Under the pieces are notes generated by a model, which was given only the letters and a program-made list of their open reading frames with translations, searched no databases and had not been told where the DNA came from. A program made the position numbers and the translations under genes. A DNA stretch of 64,000 bases from Bacteroidota bacterium (lineage in GTDB: Bacteria; Bacteroidota; Bacteroidia; M30B66). Positions within the stretch are counted from its first letter, which is position 1. Every line of letters begins with the position of its first letter. The DNA is taken from the NCBI GenBank assembly GCA_027483445.1, contig JAIXUS010000003.1, positions 1-64,000 on the forward strand, given 5' to 3'. Of this stretch, positions 1-8,693 are shown one piece after another.

Positions 1-2210
1 CCACCGCTGGCCACCAGGGTAATTGTGTTGGGCGAGCAAACGGTGGCCGGACCTTGAACACTAATGGCTGCTTGTGGAGCCTGCAATACGTTGGTGGTTT
101 GGGTGCTGCTCACCGTTTCGCCCAGTCCGTTTACCACCGAATAGGTGATAGAAACCGTACCGGTAGTTCCGGTGTTGGCTGGGTTAAACACATTGCCGCT
201 AATGCCCGGTCCGCTGAATGTTCCACCCGCTGGAGAACCTACAAGGGTTGATGGCTGGGCATTGGTACAATAACTTGGCAACAAACCGGTGAAACTGGCG
301 GTGGGCTGAACCACCGTTACAGTTACCTGATCGCTTCCCACACAGCCATTTGCACCGGTTCCCTGAACCGAATACGTGGTTGTTTGGGTAGGTGTGGCAA
401 TCACGCTTGCTCCGGTAGCGGTGTTAAGTGATGAAGCGGGACTCCACACATAGCTTGCGGCTCCGGTGGCGGTAAGCGTAGTGCTTTGGCCAAGAGCGAT
501 AGATACATCGTTACCCGCATTCACCACCGGTGTTGGCAGTTGAGTAACAACAATACTTGCCGTTCCGGGACATCCGCCGGCAGGCGTTATTGTTGCGCTA
601 AACGTACCACCGCTTGTAGCAGTAATGGTTCGGGTAGTTTGATTGGTATTCCAAGCGTATGTTGCTCCGGCTGGATTCGCGGTTAACTGTACAGAACCAC
701 CCGGGCAAATCGAGGTAGGACCACCGGCGGTTATGCTCACAGCCGAAGCCGGTGCAGCATTAATGGTAACAGGCGCTGAAGTGGCCGAACAACCGTTGGT
801 ATACGTAACATTAACGGTATATGTGCCGGGTCCCACGTTTACTTGCTGGGTAGTACCGGCTCCATTGCTCCAAATGTATGCGGAGCCCGAATTGGTGCTG
901 AGTTGAACGGTAGTTCCGGTGCAAATCGTGGTGTTGTTTCCAGCCACAGTAATGGTTGGTGGGTTTACCGTAGGAACATTGATTGTTCGGGTAACCTGCG
1001 CTACACAATTGGCCTCGGTAATTCTTAAAACCGCAGAAAAACTACCTGCTGTGGAATAGGTAAACTGATGAGGACCAACGCCATTGGCATCAATCACTCC
1101 ATCGTTGTTAAAATCCCACTGAAACGTGGCCCCATTCGGAACATTGGTCGAGGTATTGGTAAATGTTACGGCTTGGTTCGGACAAGGTGTAGTAGAGGTA
1201 AAATTAGCAGTAGAGGTAGGCTGACAAATGGTAAACGGTGCCGATAAATGCAAACTCCATTTTCCCCTTTGATCTCTTACCCGAATGCTAAGTCGCTGAT
1301 TGGGTTCGATTAAGTTGAGGCTGGCAATGTTAATGTCGGCAAGTACGCTAACATTGTTGCCGGCCGGTATTGGGGTGATGGCCGTTCCGTTTCCAACGCC
1401 CGGATCTTCACCTACAAACCACTCTGCGGCAGTAATCTGCTGTTGTTGCTCGGTGGGTGATGTTGGTAAAATGTAGAACAAACTTGAGAAATGATGGCTC
1501 CAGCTTCCGTTTCCGTTTCTCACCCGTACATTTAATCGATGAAAACCCAGGCTTAAGGTGTTTACCGGGATTGAAAAGGCTGAACTAACGGAGGTTCCTG
1601 CGGTGAATTGAGGTATAGCAGTACCATTTCCAACACCGGGATCGGCATCAATAAAATATTCAGCCCGGGTGATGTTTGAATTAGCCGTGGTTGATGCAGG
1701 AGACAACACGAAAAACAAATTGCTTAACTGCTGGCTCCACACTCCACTGGTATTTCTCACCCGAACCACCAAACGATGGAACCCTTGGCTGAGGTTTCCG
1801 ATGTTTATCCCAATATTTTGGCTTACAGAGGCTCCTGAATTCGCAATGGAGATTGGAATTCCTGCACCAAGGCCAGGGTCTGTGTCAATGAAATATTCTG
1901 CACGATTGATGTTGGCATTAGCACCAGCACCTAGGTTAGGTAAAACAAAAAACAAACTTGTCAATTGATGGCTCCAGGTGCCACTCGTATTTCTACAACG
2001 TACACCCAGCCGATGGAAACCCTGTGAAAGCGTGTTAACAGGGATGCTAAACGACTGACTGACTTGATTGCCCGCCGTTGAAATGGTAATGGGAGTGCCC
2101 AATCCAACTCCATTGTCGGTATCGATAAAATACTCAGCCCGATTAATCTGCTGAGCTCTGCTGGCAAAGGCGATTAAGCTGATGGCCAGCAGAAGAAGAC
2201 TTCGCTTCAT
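1..2210 (-). CDS. Secreted multi-domain adhesin-like protein with four EYFID repeats, PKD and SprB-like domains (partial)
   Basis: The reading frame opens at an ATG complementary to 2208-2210 and runs without a stop to base 1, so the C-terminus lies outside the window. About 736 residues are present. A signal peptide (MKRSLLLLAISLIAFASRAQ) is followed by four tandem units of 79 residues. Each unit begins I(N/T)RAEYFID-D-PG-G and holds a GFHRL-VRVRN-SG-WS core. Next come a PKD-like domain (around residue 330, 'ATFQWDFNNDGVID') and several short domains of the SprB/PKD-like type ('GTYTVNVTYTNGC', 'SAYIWSNG'). Such proteins are normally exported by T9SS and anchored by a C-terminal sorting domain, which I cannot see here. 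The gene lies 36 bases after the beta-helix gene 2247-3332 and is probably cotranscribed with it. Surface adhesion is an inference; no enzyme motif was seen. Confidence 0.85.
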   Translation of the reverse strand, partial: MKRSLLLLAISLIAFASRAQQINRAEYFIDTDNGVGLGTPITISTAGNQVSQSFSIPVNTLSQGFHRLGVRCRNTSGTWSHQLTSLFFVLPNLGAGANANINRAEYFIDTDPGLGAGIPISIANSGASVSQNIGINIGNLSQGFHRLVVRVRNTSGVWSQQLSNLFFVLSPASTTANSNITRAEYFIDADPGVGNGTAIPQFTAGTSVSSAFSIPVNTLSLGFHRLNVRVRNGNGSWSHHFSSLFYILPTSPTEQQQQITAAEWFVGEDPGVGNGTAITPIPAGNNVSVLADINIASLNLIEPNQRLSIRVRDQRGKWSLHLSAPFTICQPTSTANFTSTTPCPNQAVTFTNTSTNVPNGATFQWDFNNDGVIDANGVGPHQFTYSTAGSFSAVLRITEANCVAQVTRTINVPTVNPPTITVAGNNTTICTGTTVQLSTNSGSAYIWSNGAGTTQQVNVGPGTYTVNVTYTNGCSATSAPVTINAAPASAVSITAGGPTSICPGGSVQLTANPAGATYAWNTNQTTRTITATSGGTFSATITPAGGCPGTASIVVTQLPTPVVNAGNDVSIALGQSTTLTATGAASYVWSPASSLNTATGASVIATPTQTTTYSVQGTGANGCVGSDQVTVTVVQPTASFTGLLPSYCTNAQPSTLVGSPAGGTFSGPGISGNVFNPANTGTTGTVSITYSVVNGLGETVSSTQTTNVLQAPQAAISVQGPATVCSPNTITLVASG
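1225..2147 (-). repeat. Four tandem 79-residue EYFID repeats
   Basis: Within the 1-2210 coding region, units start near 2147, 1910, 1673 and 1436, a regular 237-base period. Conserved residues are RAEYFID, D-PG-G-G, GFHRL, VRVRN and WS. The fourth unit has diverged (AEWFVGEDPG, no GFHRL). I read this as an internal protein repeat rather than a mobile element. Confidence 0.85.
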
Positions 2211-2246
2211 GGTTTCTGCTTTTAAATGATTTCGAAACGATGAGGC

Positions 2247-3332
2247 TTAGTTCTGACGTTGGCCGCTAAACTGTATATTCAAAGTGCCATTCTGAGGTAA
2301 AGTGCTGTTGTTGATCAGGAGCGAAACCATTTGTGGGATTGGACTCATGCTCTGAGTTCTGTAATTAAAATTGGTAGAGCCACCGGTTGGACCAATATCC
2401 GTGTTGTCGGTTCCCTGATTAATAGCTGGAGAACTGGCTTGAAGCAACAAGTTGGCATCATTAAAAAATGGTAAAATTGACGACGGAGCTGTATTTCCAT
2501 AAACTCCAACCGGGAAAGGAGTAACGAACAAAGGGTCAGTATTTACAATGGTATTGCTGGTTGTTGCTCCTACAAAAGTTAAGGTATTGTTGTCGGTGGC
2601 AAAGGTTAGATTTCTGTTATAGGTACAGCCGGTTTGAGCACCGAAATTGTTGCAACGGTAGAAGATGTTGTTTGTAAAAATGGTATTGGTGATGTTGTTC
2701 GGCCCGGAACTATTACCGTAAAACAAACAATTGCTAACCACAGTATTGGCATCGGTTTGACTGCCAGAGGTAATTCTGCCATTGCTAAAAAAAGTATTGG
2801 TCACCAATACACTTGCAAAGTTGTCGGTGTTTATTGAACCAAAAATAACATTCTGTTCTGCAATAAGCGATGAAGTGATATTACTCGAAACCGCGCCTGA
2901 AATGCTACTGCAGGCATTGCGGCTCACGAAAAGGCCTTCTACCGGTGCTCCAACTGAACCCACAGCATTAGCACCCACACGAATTTGGCTGGTAATATTC
3001 ATCCCAATAATGGCAACATTGTTAACAGCACCTGGGGTTGTGGAAAAAATAAATATTTGAGAAACTTCGGCCCGATTTTGATTTTGAAACTGAGGAAAAT
3101 ACCCGGGGCCAATAATTGCAAGTCGTCTGTCAATAACAAAGTTCGAATACACATTGGGCGATCCATGCACATACACGGTATCGCCTGCTACAGAGGCATC
3201 AATAGCCGATTGAACATTGTTAAACTGCGCCGGTATGTTTGCCCAATTACTCACCGTGCGAACAGTGGCATTAGAAACTGTTGAATAGCTTAAGCAAGCA
3301 AGTAGCGCAAGCGTAGAAAAAAAAGTCTTCAT
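2247..3332 (-). CDS. Secreted right-handed beta-helix (pectin-lyase-fold) protein
   Basis: 361 residues with an N-terminal signal peptide (MKTFFSTLALLACLSYSTVSNA). The body resembles parallel beta-helix proteins. A DUF1565-like start ('VQSAIDASVAGDTVYVHG', residues 40-57, then 'IDRRLAIIGPGYF') is followed by coils rich in N, T, S and V, such as 'NNVAIIGMNITS' and 'NTIFTNNIFYRC'. No catalytic residues or T9SS sorting domain were recognised. The C-terminus (LNIQFSGQRQN) lacks the usual YPNP block. A good promoter with an overlapping palindrome lies just upstream (3355-3403). The gene is first in a two-gene unit with the adhesin at 1-2210. A carbohydrate- or surface-binding role is possible but not shown by the sequence. 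Confidence 0.8.
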   Translation of the reverse strand: MKTFFSTLALLACLSYSTVSNATVRTVSNWANIPAQFNNVQSAIDASVAGDTVYVHGSPNVYSNFVIDRRLAIIGPGYFPQFQNQNRAEVSQIFIFSTTPGAVNNVAIIGMNITSQIRVGANAVGSVGAPVEGLFVSRNACSSISGAVSSNITSSLIAEQNVIFGSINTDNFASVLVTNTFFSNGRITSGSQTDANTVVSNCLFYGNSSGPNNITNTIFTNNIFYRCNNFGAQTGCTYNRNLTFATDNNTLTFVGATTSNTIVNTDPLFVTPFPVGVYGNTAPSSILPFFNDANLLLQASSPAINQGTDNTDIGPTGGSTNFNYRTQSMSPIPQMVSLLINNSTLPQNGTLNIQFSGQRQN

Positions 3333-3354
3333 GGTTTGGTTATTAAGGTTTCAG

Positions 3355-3385
3355 CAAACCTATCTCGATAATCCATGAAGGTCAA
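3355..3385 (-). promoter_or_regulatory. Bacteroidota-type promoter for the beta-helix/adhesin pair
   Basis: On the minus strand TTG (complement of 3383-3385) is followed by exactly 20 bases and then TAGGTTTG (complement of 3355-3362). This fits the Bacteroidota consensus TTG-N19-21-TAnnTTTG. The inferred transcript starts near 3348, giving a leader of roughly 16 bases before the ATG at 3332. Confidence 0.65.
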
Positions 3386-3403
3386 TCCCTAAAACTAGGG
3401 ATT
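3384..3403. promoter_or_regulatory. Operator-like palindrome AATCCCTAAAACTAGGGATT
   Basis: Two perfect 8-base arms (AATCCCTA/TAGGGATT) are separated by 4 bases. The palindrome abuts and overlaps the -33 TTG of the promoter at 3355-3385, where a bound regulator would act on transcription. A shorter echo (CCTAAATAGG) follows at about 3411-3420. The binding protein is unknown. As it lies upstream of the inferred transcript start it is unlikely to be a terminator. Confidence 0.5.
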
Positions 3404-3416
3404 TTGCAGTCCTAAA

Positions 3417-3663
3417 TAGGGCTTACTGAAAACTCAGAAATGCAGCAGATGCGAGGCGACTAGGCGGAGCTGTATATTGAATACTGTGAGCCGCGGGCAA
3501 CGAAGCAGATGCTGTATTTCAGGCTAACGAAAAATTGAACTCCACGAATTTAAGCGTGCATGGATTTTCAAAAGCACGACTAAAACCCCTTGCACTAGGT
3601 CTAATTCAAACAGAGGCTAAAGCGATAGCAATAAAACTATTGAGTGTTTTTCAGTAAGCCCTA
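3417..3663. repeat. Intergenic palindrome-ended repeat, long copy
   Basis: The left end (TAGGGCTTACTGAAAA) and right end (TTTTCAGTAAGCCCTA) are inverted repeats. The inside contains CAGAAATGCAGCAGATGC and, at about 3494-3519, GGGCAACGAAGCAGATGCTG. The same blocks occur in the 89-bp copy at 40558-40646. This copy is 247 bp with an extra internal segment (3451-3490 and 3530-3645). It fills most of the gene-free stretch 3363-3823; I see no gene or RNA in the remaining bases (3664-3823). Confidence 0.65.
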
Positions 3664-3823
3664 AATAAACGCAATTACAATTGAATTAATCACTGATTGG
3701 TTTCCATTTCGGCAATAAGCTACGCTTAACATTTATAATTATTAAATCCGTTTTATTGGCCATTTTCCGCGATTAAAACGAATACCTTATTTAGAAACCC
3801 AATAGTTAACTTTTTTTGTAAAA

Positions 3824-4165
3824 TTAAGGAATAACTTCAGAAATAGTAATGATTTGACCGGGTGTGTTGGTGCTTTGTGAAAAACTCAGTTCCTTATTGA
3901 TGTAGACCTGTATCGTTGTATTTCCACCCAAACCGTGCATTGCTGAAAGATACACTGAAGACCCTTGTCGATGGCGAAACGATACACGCCAGCTTCCTGA
4001 AACTTGTTCCTGACGGGGTGTCGGCGTAGCCATTGTGTAAGTAAGTAAAGCGCTGGAACTGCTGTTGACCCTGTATTCAATGCGCGGGTATTCTTCTTTG
4101 GAACAGGATAAACCTCCGAGCAAGAATACGATGGTAATCAAGGCAATGGTAAATGTTCGAAGCAT
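3824..4165 (-). CDS. Small lipoprotein resembling MmpS-like beta-sandwich proteins
   Basis: I start at the ATG complementary to 4163-4165, because the protein then opens with a lipoprotein signal (MLRTFTIALITIVFLLGGLSC, lipobox LGGLSC). A longer frame reaching 4231 adds 22 residues that would spoil the signal. The mature part of about 90 residues has the pattern 'RIEYRVNSSSSALLTYTMAT', then 'SWRVSFRHRQGSSVYLSAM' and 'TTIQVYINKELSFSQSTNTPG'. This resembles the small MmpS-type membrane-associated beta-sandwich family common in Bacteroidota. It would be anchored in the periplasm or outer membrane. It stands alone between two repeats/intergenic regions, so context gives no function. Confidence 0.7.
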   Translation of the reverse strand: MLRTFTIALITIVFLLGGLSCSKEEYPRIEYRVNSSSSALLTYTMATPTPRQEQVSGSWRVSFRHRQGSSVYLSAMHGLGGNTTIQVYINKELSFSQSTNTPGQIITISEVIP

Positions 4166-4285
4166 AAAAATGGATTTACACTTCGCCGCAGACAAAAATC
4201 GCTCCACAACGAATCCCGAAGAGTCAATCATTGGGGAGGCCTACTTCCTGTAAAAACCGACCAAAACAACGTTTCATGTCATGCT

Positions 4286-4315
4286 TTGAATGTCCTTCAG
4301 GATATTCTACCTTAG
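4286..4315 (+). promoter_or_regulatory. Possible promoter for the choice-of-anchor-B gene
   Basis: TTG at 4286-4288, 19 bases, then TACCTTAG at 4308-4315. This is one mismatch from the Bacteroidota -7 consensus TAnnTTTG. The gene start at 4334 lies shortly downstream. Confidence 0.35.
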
Positions 4316-4333
4316 CGGCTTCTACACCATCAC

Positions 4334-6694
4334 ATGTACATACGATTTCTTTTCGTTGCGCTTTTATTCAGCGTAACCTTATTTGGACAGGAGAACTACA
4401 ATATGCAGGTTCGTTCTCATCTACCATTTACCGGAAAAACCTGCGCAAATATTTGGGGCTACGCTGATCAGCAAGGCAGAGAGTATGCACTGGTGGGAAC
4501 AAGCACCGGGCTTTCTATTGTCGACGTGAGTAATCCCGATAACCCTGAATTACTCTTCGAAGTGGCTTCCGTGAACAACTTCTGGAGAGAAGTGAAAACA
4601 TGGCAAGGCTATGCCTACATGACCACCGAGGGAAATGGTGCTGGATTAACGGTTATCGACCTCAATTTTCTTCCTGATACCATCTACACACAAACCTATT
4701 TTGGAGATGGAGACATTGAGGGTGATCTTTCTACCATCCACGCTTTGCATATCGACAATGGACGGTGTTACCTCTACGGCTCGAACATCGGAGTTGGAGG
4801 TATGATTATCCTCGATCTGACCGACCCCTGGAATCCCACTTTTGCCGGCTTATACGACAATTACTACGTACACGATGGAATAGTTTTAGGCGATACAGCA
4901 TGGGCCGGTCACATTTACGATGGCTTTTTCACTGCCATTGATGTTTCCGATCCCGCAAATCCGGTTGAGCTCATTCAGCAGGAAACACCCGGGAATTTCA
5001 CCCATAATACATGGCTAACCGACGATCGTAAATATCTGCTTACCACCGACGAGGTAAGCAACTCTTATCTGGCATCGTACCGCATCGACGACTTGAACAA
5101 CATCACCGAAGTTGATCGATATCAAACTGCTCCGGGCAGCGATTGTATCGTTCACAATACACATATATTAAACGACTACGCTGTAACTTCATGGTATACC
5201 GAAGGAGTGGTGATTGTGGATAACGACAGGCCCGATAATCTTGTAGAAGTGGCCAAGTACGATTTTTCCAATTTCGAAGGTGATGGCTTTCACGGTTGCT
5301 GGGGAGTTTACCCTTATTTGCCGAGTGGAAACATCATTGCCTCAGACATCGAAACAGGGCTTTGGGTACTCACGCCTACTTACATTCGCGGCTGCTACCT
5401 CGAAGGAGTTGTAACCGACGCCAACTGCGAAACGCCGCTCGATGGAGTAACCATAACCATAACGCAGCCAAACATCACGGAAGTAACCGGAGTTAGTGGA
5501 GTGTATAAAATGGGTACAGTAAACCCAGGAACCTATACGGTTACCTTTTCAAAACCGGGTTATGACACCCAAACCTTTGAAAATGTGAACCTCGCGAATG
5601 GCGAACTCACTTCCATCAATGTCGAATTATTCTCGCCAAACACCCTTTCTCTGGAAGGCCTGGTGCAAGACGAAAACAGTCAGGCGCTGGCCAATGCCCA
5701 AGTAAACCTCACCGATGCCGGTAATTCCTTCAACTTCGACACCGATGCCAATGGCCAATATGAGCGTTGCGACATTTTACCCGGAACCTACACCTTGGTG
5801 AGCGGGCAATGGGGAAAGGTAACCGATTGCCAGCCTAATTTAGCTTTATCGAGCACCAACAATACGCCTGTAAGTGTTTTGGAGGATGGCTATTACGACG
5901 ATTTCCAGTTTAACTTCGGATGGCAAACAAGCGGTCCGGCCTCAGCAGGAACCTGGCAAAGAGCCATTCCTCAAGCAACCACATTTGAAGGAGCTACAGT
6001 GAACCCTGGTACCGATATTTTGGACGATTGCAACGGATTTGCCTTTGTAACAGGAAACAGCGCCGGCACCGGAGCAGGTTCTGATGATATCGACGGGGGC
6101 TGCACCATTCTAACCTCGCCTACAATGGACCTTAGCGCATACACCAATCCTTACGTAACCATATTTACCTGGTTTTATAACGGCGGCGGTCAGGGAAGTG
6201 CGCCAAACGACAGTTTAAGCCTAAGAATCCGCAAGGGAACAGTTAACTACACCATCAAAAGCATCGGCGCTAATCAACCTCAATCGACATGGATACAGCA
6301 CCAAATTCGTTTGCTCGACTTTATTCCAGATTTAAACGGCGATATCCGTTTTGTGGCGCAGGCCTGCGATTTTGAGCCCGGGCACCTTGTAGATGCGGCG
6401 ATCGATGGCTTCGAGATACGCGATAGTATTACTGTGGGACTCGAGAACACAGCTGAAATCGAAAATATGTACATTGTGCCCAACCCTTCGATTGATGAGG
6501 CGTTTCTGAAGAGCTCAGCTCCGGTCTACGACTTATCGATTCACGATTTAGGTGGACGATTGCTTTTCCAAACTGCCGTCAATGGCGAGTTTCAGGTTGG
6601 ACTTCCGCAACGTTTGCCTGTTGGGGTTTATGTGGTTACCGCCACGAAAGGCAATGGCGAGAAAGAAACCCTACGTTGGTTAAAACAAGAGTAA
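4334..6694 (+). CDS. T9SS-secreted choice-of-anchor B / LVIVD-repeat protein with carboxypeptidase-like regulatory domains
   Basis: 786 residues. A signal peptide (MYIRFLFVALLFSVTLFGQ) is followed by about 330 residues of LVIVD-type beta-propeller repeats ('GTSTGLSIVDVSNPDNPELL', 'GGMIILDLTDPWNP', 'GFFTAIDVSDPANPVEL', 'TEGVVIVDNDRPDNLVEV'), the choice-of-anchor B family. Two carboxypeptidase-like regulatory domains follow ('LEGVVTDANCETPLDGVTI', about 355-435; 'LEGLVQDENSQALANAQVNL', about 437-500), then a jelly-roll-like region. The protein ends in a type A T9SS sorting domain ('MYIVPNPSIDEAFLKSS ... LPVGVYVVTATKGNGEKETL'). It is probably secreted and surface-attached. No enzymatic motif was seen. 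Its stop codon sits in AGTAAGCCCTAGA, which matches 13 bases of the repeat end at 40637-40649; this may be chance. Confidence 0.88.
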   Translation: MYIRFLFVALLFSVTLFGQENYNMQVRSHLPFTGKTCANIWGYADQQGREYALVGTSTGLSIVDVSNPDNPELLFEVASVNNFWREVKTWQGYAYMTTEGNGAGLTVIDLNFLPDTIYTQTYFGDGDIEGDLSTIHALHIDNGRCYLYGSNIGVGGMIILDLTDPWNPTFAGLYDNYYVHDGIVLGDTAWAGHIYDGFFTAIDVSDPANPVELIQQETPGNFTHNTWLTDDRKYLLTTDEVSNSYLASYRIDDLNNITEVDRYQTAPGSDCIVHNTHILNDYAVTSWYTEGVVIVDNDRPDNLVEVAKYDFSNFEGDGFHGCWGVYPYLPSGNIIASDIETGLWVLTPTYIRGCYLEGVVTDANCETPLDGVTITITQPNITEVTGVSGVYKMGTVNPGTYTVTFSKPGYDTQTFENVNLANGELTSINVELFSPNTLSLEGLVQDENSQALANAQVNLTDAGNSFNFDTDANGQYERCDILPGTYTLVSGQWGKVTDCQPNLALSSTNNTPVSVLEDGYYDDFQFNFGWQTSGPASAGTWQRAIPQATTFEGATVNPGTDILDDCNGFAFVTGNSAGTGAGSDDIDGGCTILTSPTMDLSAYTNPYVTIFTWFYNGGGQGSAPNDSLSLRIRKGTVNYTIKSIGANQPQSTWIQHQIRLLDFIPDLNGDIRFVAQACDFEPGHLVDAAIDGFEIRDSITVGLENTAEIENMYIVPNPSIDEAFLKSSAPVYDLSIHDLGGRLLFQTAVNGEFQVGLPQRLPVGVYVVTATKGNGEKETLRWLKQE

Positions 6695-6956
6695 GCCCTA
6701 GAGTAATTGCTCATCGATACGTTTTTTTCCGGTCAAGTGCATTGCGCAATACACCTTTGAATGCTGGGCATGAACTCGGTTTCAGCCATACGACCATAGC
6801 AACCCATTCACTTGTATAGTGGCCGGAGAGTGCGTCGAAACTATCGCGGTGGTCTTAATCGTTTTTTAAAGGAGAACGGACTTCGAATTGCGAGAATTAA
6901 TAAATCAACTTCCAGTTTCGAATAGCACTCGAAGCCCCAAACACTGGAATTCCGTC

Positions 6957-6996
6957 AAACAACAAAGGCTGCCCCGAAGAGCAGCCTTTGTTGTTT
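6957..6996 (-). terminator. Hairpin terminator, probably bidirectional
   Basis: A perfect 16-bp stem (AAACAACAAAGGCTGC / GCAGCCTTTGTTGTTT) with an 8-base loop, 15 bases beyond the stop of the DUF4468 gene. Read leftwards, the stem itself ends in AAACAACAAA/TTTGTTGTTT, which supplies the U-rich 3' side. It could also stop transcripts from 4334-6694. The rest of the gap (6695-6956) shows no gene. Confidence 0.75.
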
Positions 6997-7011
6997 ATGG
7001 GTGAAACAATC

Positions 7012-7581
7012 TTACCAATCATCTTTCTTCTTCACCGGATCTGTCTCCACGAAACGCTCAAGATTTTTAATGAGTTCTTTCATGAAGGCATCCGTTTGTT
7101 GAAGGTACATAGCGAAATTCGGATCATAATTGCTGGCCTTATCGTCCATCCATCGCTCAATTGGGTAGTATGAGGTTTGCTTCCAGCTGATGTTGGTTAT
7201 TTCATACTTAAACTTCCCATCCTTGCACATTACTTTAATCTTGTAGTTAACCAACCCGGCATCAACCATCGGTGCAGGTTGCTTTTTGGCTCCTGGCTCC
7301 GGACGTTGAATGGTGAAACGATAGCCACCCTCAACCACACGACCTTCAGGATCTTGTTTTTTCATGGCCTCCAAAGGGTTTTTGTAATACGACTTAAACC
7401 AACGTACTACGCGGTTGTATATCGTGTCCTTGTTCATTCCCGGCTCCTCCACAACATCAGTGTAGGTAATCAGGTTTGTGGCTTCATCAATTGGCATCCG
7501 CGGAGCGGCCGTCGACTGAGCCTGCACGCCATTAGCGATTAACAGGCCGCCCAATGCCCAACAAAGAAGATTTCTTTTCAT
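7012..7581 (-). CDS. DUF4468 domain-containing secreted protein
   Basis: 189 residues with a signal peptide (MKRNLLCWALGGLLIANGVQAQ). The mature part begins 'MPIDEATNLITYTDVVEEPG' and continues 'KDTIYNRVVRWFKSYYKNPLEAM', 'GRVVEGGYRFTIQRP' and 'VNYKIKVMCKDGKFKYEIT'. This is the layout of DUF4468, a Bacteroidota periplasmic domain with a TBP-like fold. Its function is unknown. It ends in a charged tail (VKKKDDW) just before a strong terminator. A -7 match (TAAGTTTG, complement of 7602-7609) lies 20 bases upstream of the ATG, without a well-placed -33. The 346-base region to the divergent gene at 7928 holds no other gene that I can support. Confidence 0.85.
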   Translation of the reverse strand: MKRNLLCWALGGLLIANGVQAQSTAAPRMPIDEATNLITYTDVVEEPGMNKDTIYNRVVRWFKSYYKNPLEAMKKQDPEGRVVEGGYRFTIQRPEPGAKKQPAPMVDAGLVNYKIKVMCKDGKFKYEITNISWKQTSYYPIERWMDDKASNYDPNFAMYLQQTDAFMKELIKNLERFVETDPVKKKDDW

Positions 7582-7927
7582 GTGTATTCAGTTTCGTGCT
7601 ACAAACTTATTAGCCTCCAATGAAAAATAAGAAAACAACCAACTCCGGTTATCACCCGGTTTATTAACAGGGGCCTCCATGCGAATTGAACAAACCCGAC
7701 ATGCAGATTTAAGGATTTCCAAAACACAATCAACCATTTCTTACACAACAGAGCCAAACGCCAAAGTCATCAAACCATTAATTAACAACACTTTACAGAA
7801 TTACAGCATCAAATACGTGCATTTACCCCCAACAAACTTACAGGTGTAACCAGGACAGCATTCGTTGCAGAATTTATCGAAACGCAGATGCAACATTTGC
7901 AGTAAACCATAGCAACACACACTGTTT

Positions 7928-8623
7928 ATGATACGAACGTTTTACCTTGTTACTTCACTTTCCTTATTCAGCTTTGTTGCTCAAAGTCAAACGGAAAACG
8001 CTCGAACCCATGCCCTCATTCAAAGTGCAATGCAGGAAAAGGGGCAACAGGACCCCAATTTCGCAGTGTTTAGAACCATGGAATCGGTACGACACGGTAT
8101 GCTTCCGGGCTATAAGGGCGTTGAAGTGCGGGTCGAACAACCGGTGTGCGATGGTCAACAAGGAGCCATTTATTTGGTGAACCCAAGTGGAGAACCCTGG
8201 AAATACAAGATCATCGACAAAAGTGGACCGATGATTACAGAAGGCCAGGTTGGATACAATCGTCATATTCCGTCATTAAATACCGGTACCTATCTCATTC
8301 AGTTTACGCTGGCGGATGGCACATCGGTAATTGATGAATTCAGTATCAGAAAAGGCAAAGGTCTTCAGGCTTCTTTGAAGCAGGTTGATAAAGCAGCCGG
8401 AAACACCGTAAAGCTCAAGTGTGAAGCCCCTGGTGCAAACGAATTTACCTGGGATTTTGGCGATGGCACTACCGCTTATGGAGGCGCAGAGATGGAGCAC
8501 AGATATAAAGCATCAGGAAACTACATTGTAAAAGTTTCTGCAAACAATTTCGACTGTAAAGCCGAGACCAACATGCCACTGGAAATAGCGACTGCTGTGG
8601 CGGCTGAGGTGAAAGGCGAATAA
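7928..8623 (+). CDS. Secreted protein with a C-terminal PKD domain
   Basis: 231 residues. A signal peptide (MIRTFYLVTSLSLFSFVAQSQ) is followed by an uncharacterised helical stretch (residues 22-65), a beta domain resembling T9SS sorting-type or Ig-like folds ('YLVNPSGEPWKYKIIDKSG', 'GTYLIQFTLADGTSVIDEF'), and a PKD domain ('NEFTWDFGDGTTAYGGAEME ... SGNYIVKVSANNFDC', about 172-215). No separate sorting domain follows, and the end (AVAAEVKGE) is short. It is a monocistronic unit closed by the terminator at 8648-8680. Surface or periplasmic location is inferred. Confidence 0.8.
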   Translation: MIRTFYLVTSLSLFSFVAQSQTENARTHALIQSAMQEKGQQDPNFAVFRTMESVRHGMLPGYKGVEVRVEQPVCDGQQGAIYLVNPSGEPWKYKIIDKSGPMITEGQVGYNRHIPSLNTGTYLIQFTLADGTSVIDEFSIRKGKGLQASLKQVDKAAGNTVKLKCEAPGANEFTWDFGDGTTAYGGAEMEHRYKASGNYIVKVSANNFDCKAETNMPLEIATAVAAEVKGE

Positions 8624-8647
8624 ATATTTGGTTGTTTATATTGGGTT

Positions 8648-8680
8648 AGAGCATGCAGCCTTGGCTTCATGCTCTTTTTT
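8648..8680 (+). terminator. Rho-independent terminator
   Basis: AGAGCATG (8648-8655) pairs with CATGCTCT (8668-8675) across a short loop that may pair further (CAGCC/GGCT), followed by a run of T to 8680. It ends the PKD gene. It also argues that the next gene starts at 8694, because the longer frame from 8628 would run through this hairpin. Confidence 0.75.
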
Positions 8681-8693
8681 GTTTCTTGCAACT

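Noticed and set aside
6690-6702. 13-base match (AGTAAGCCCTAGA) to the end of the TAGGGCTTACTGAAAA repeat at the stop of the choice-of-anchor-B gene
   Set aside because: Only one end is present, with no second arm or core words nearby; chance or a decayed remnant cannot be told apart.
8628-8693. Upstream extension of the M42-like peptidase
   Set aside because: It reads through a hairpin terminator with a T run, and family alignment begins at MDLLKKL (8694).
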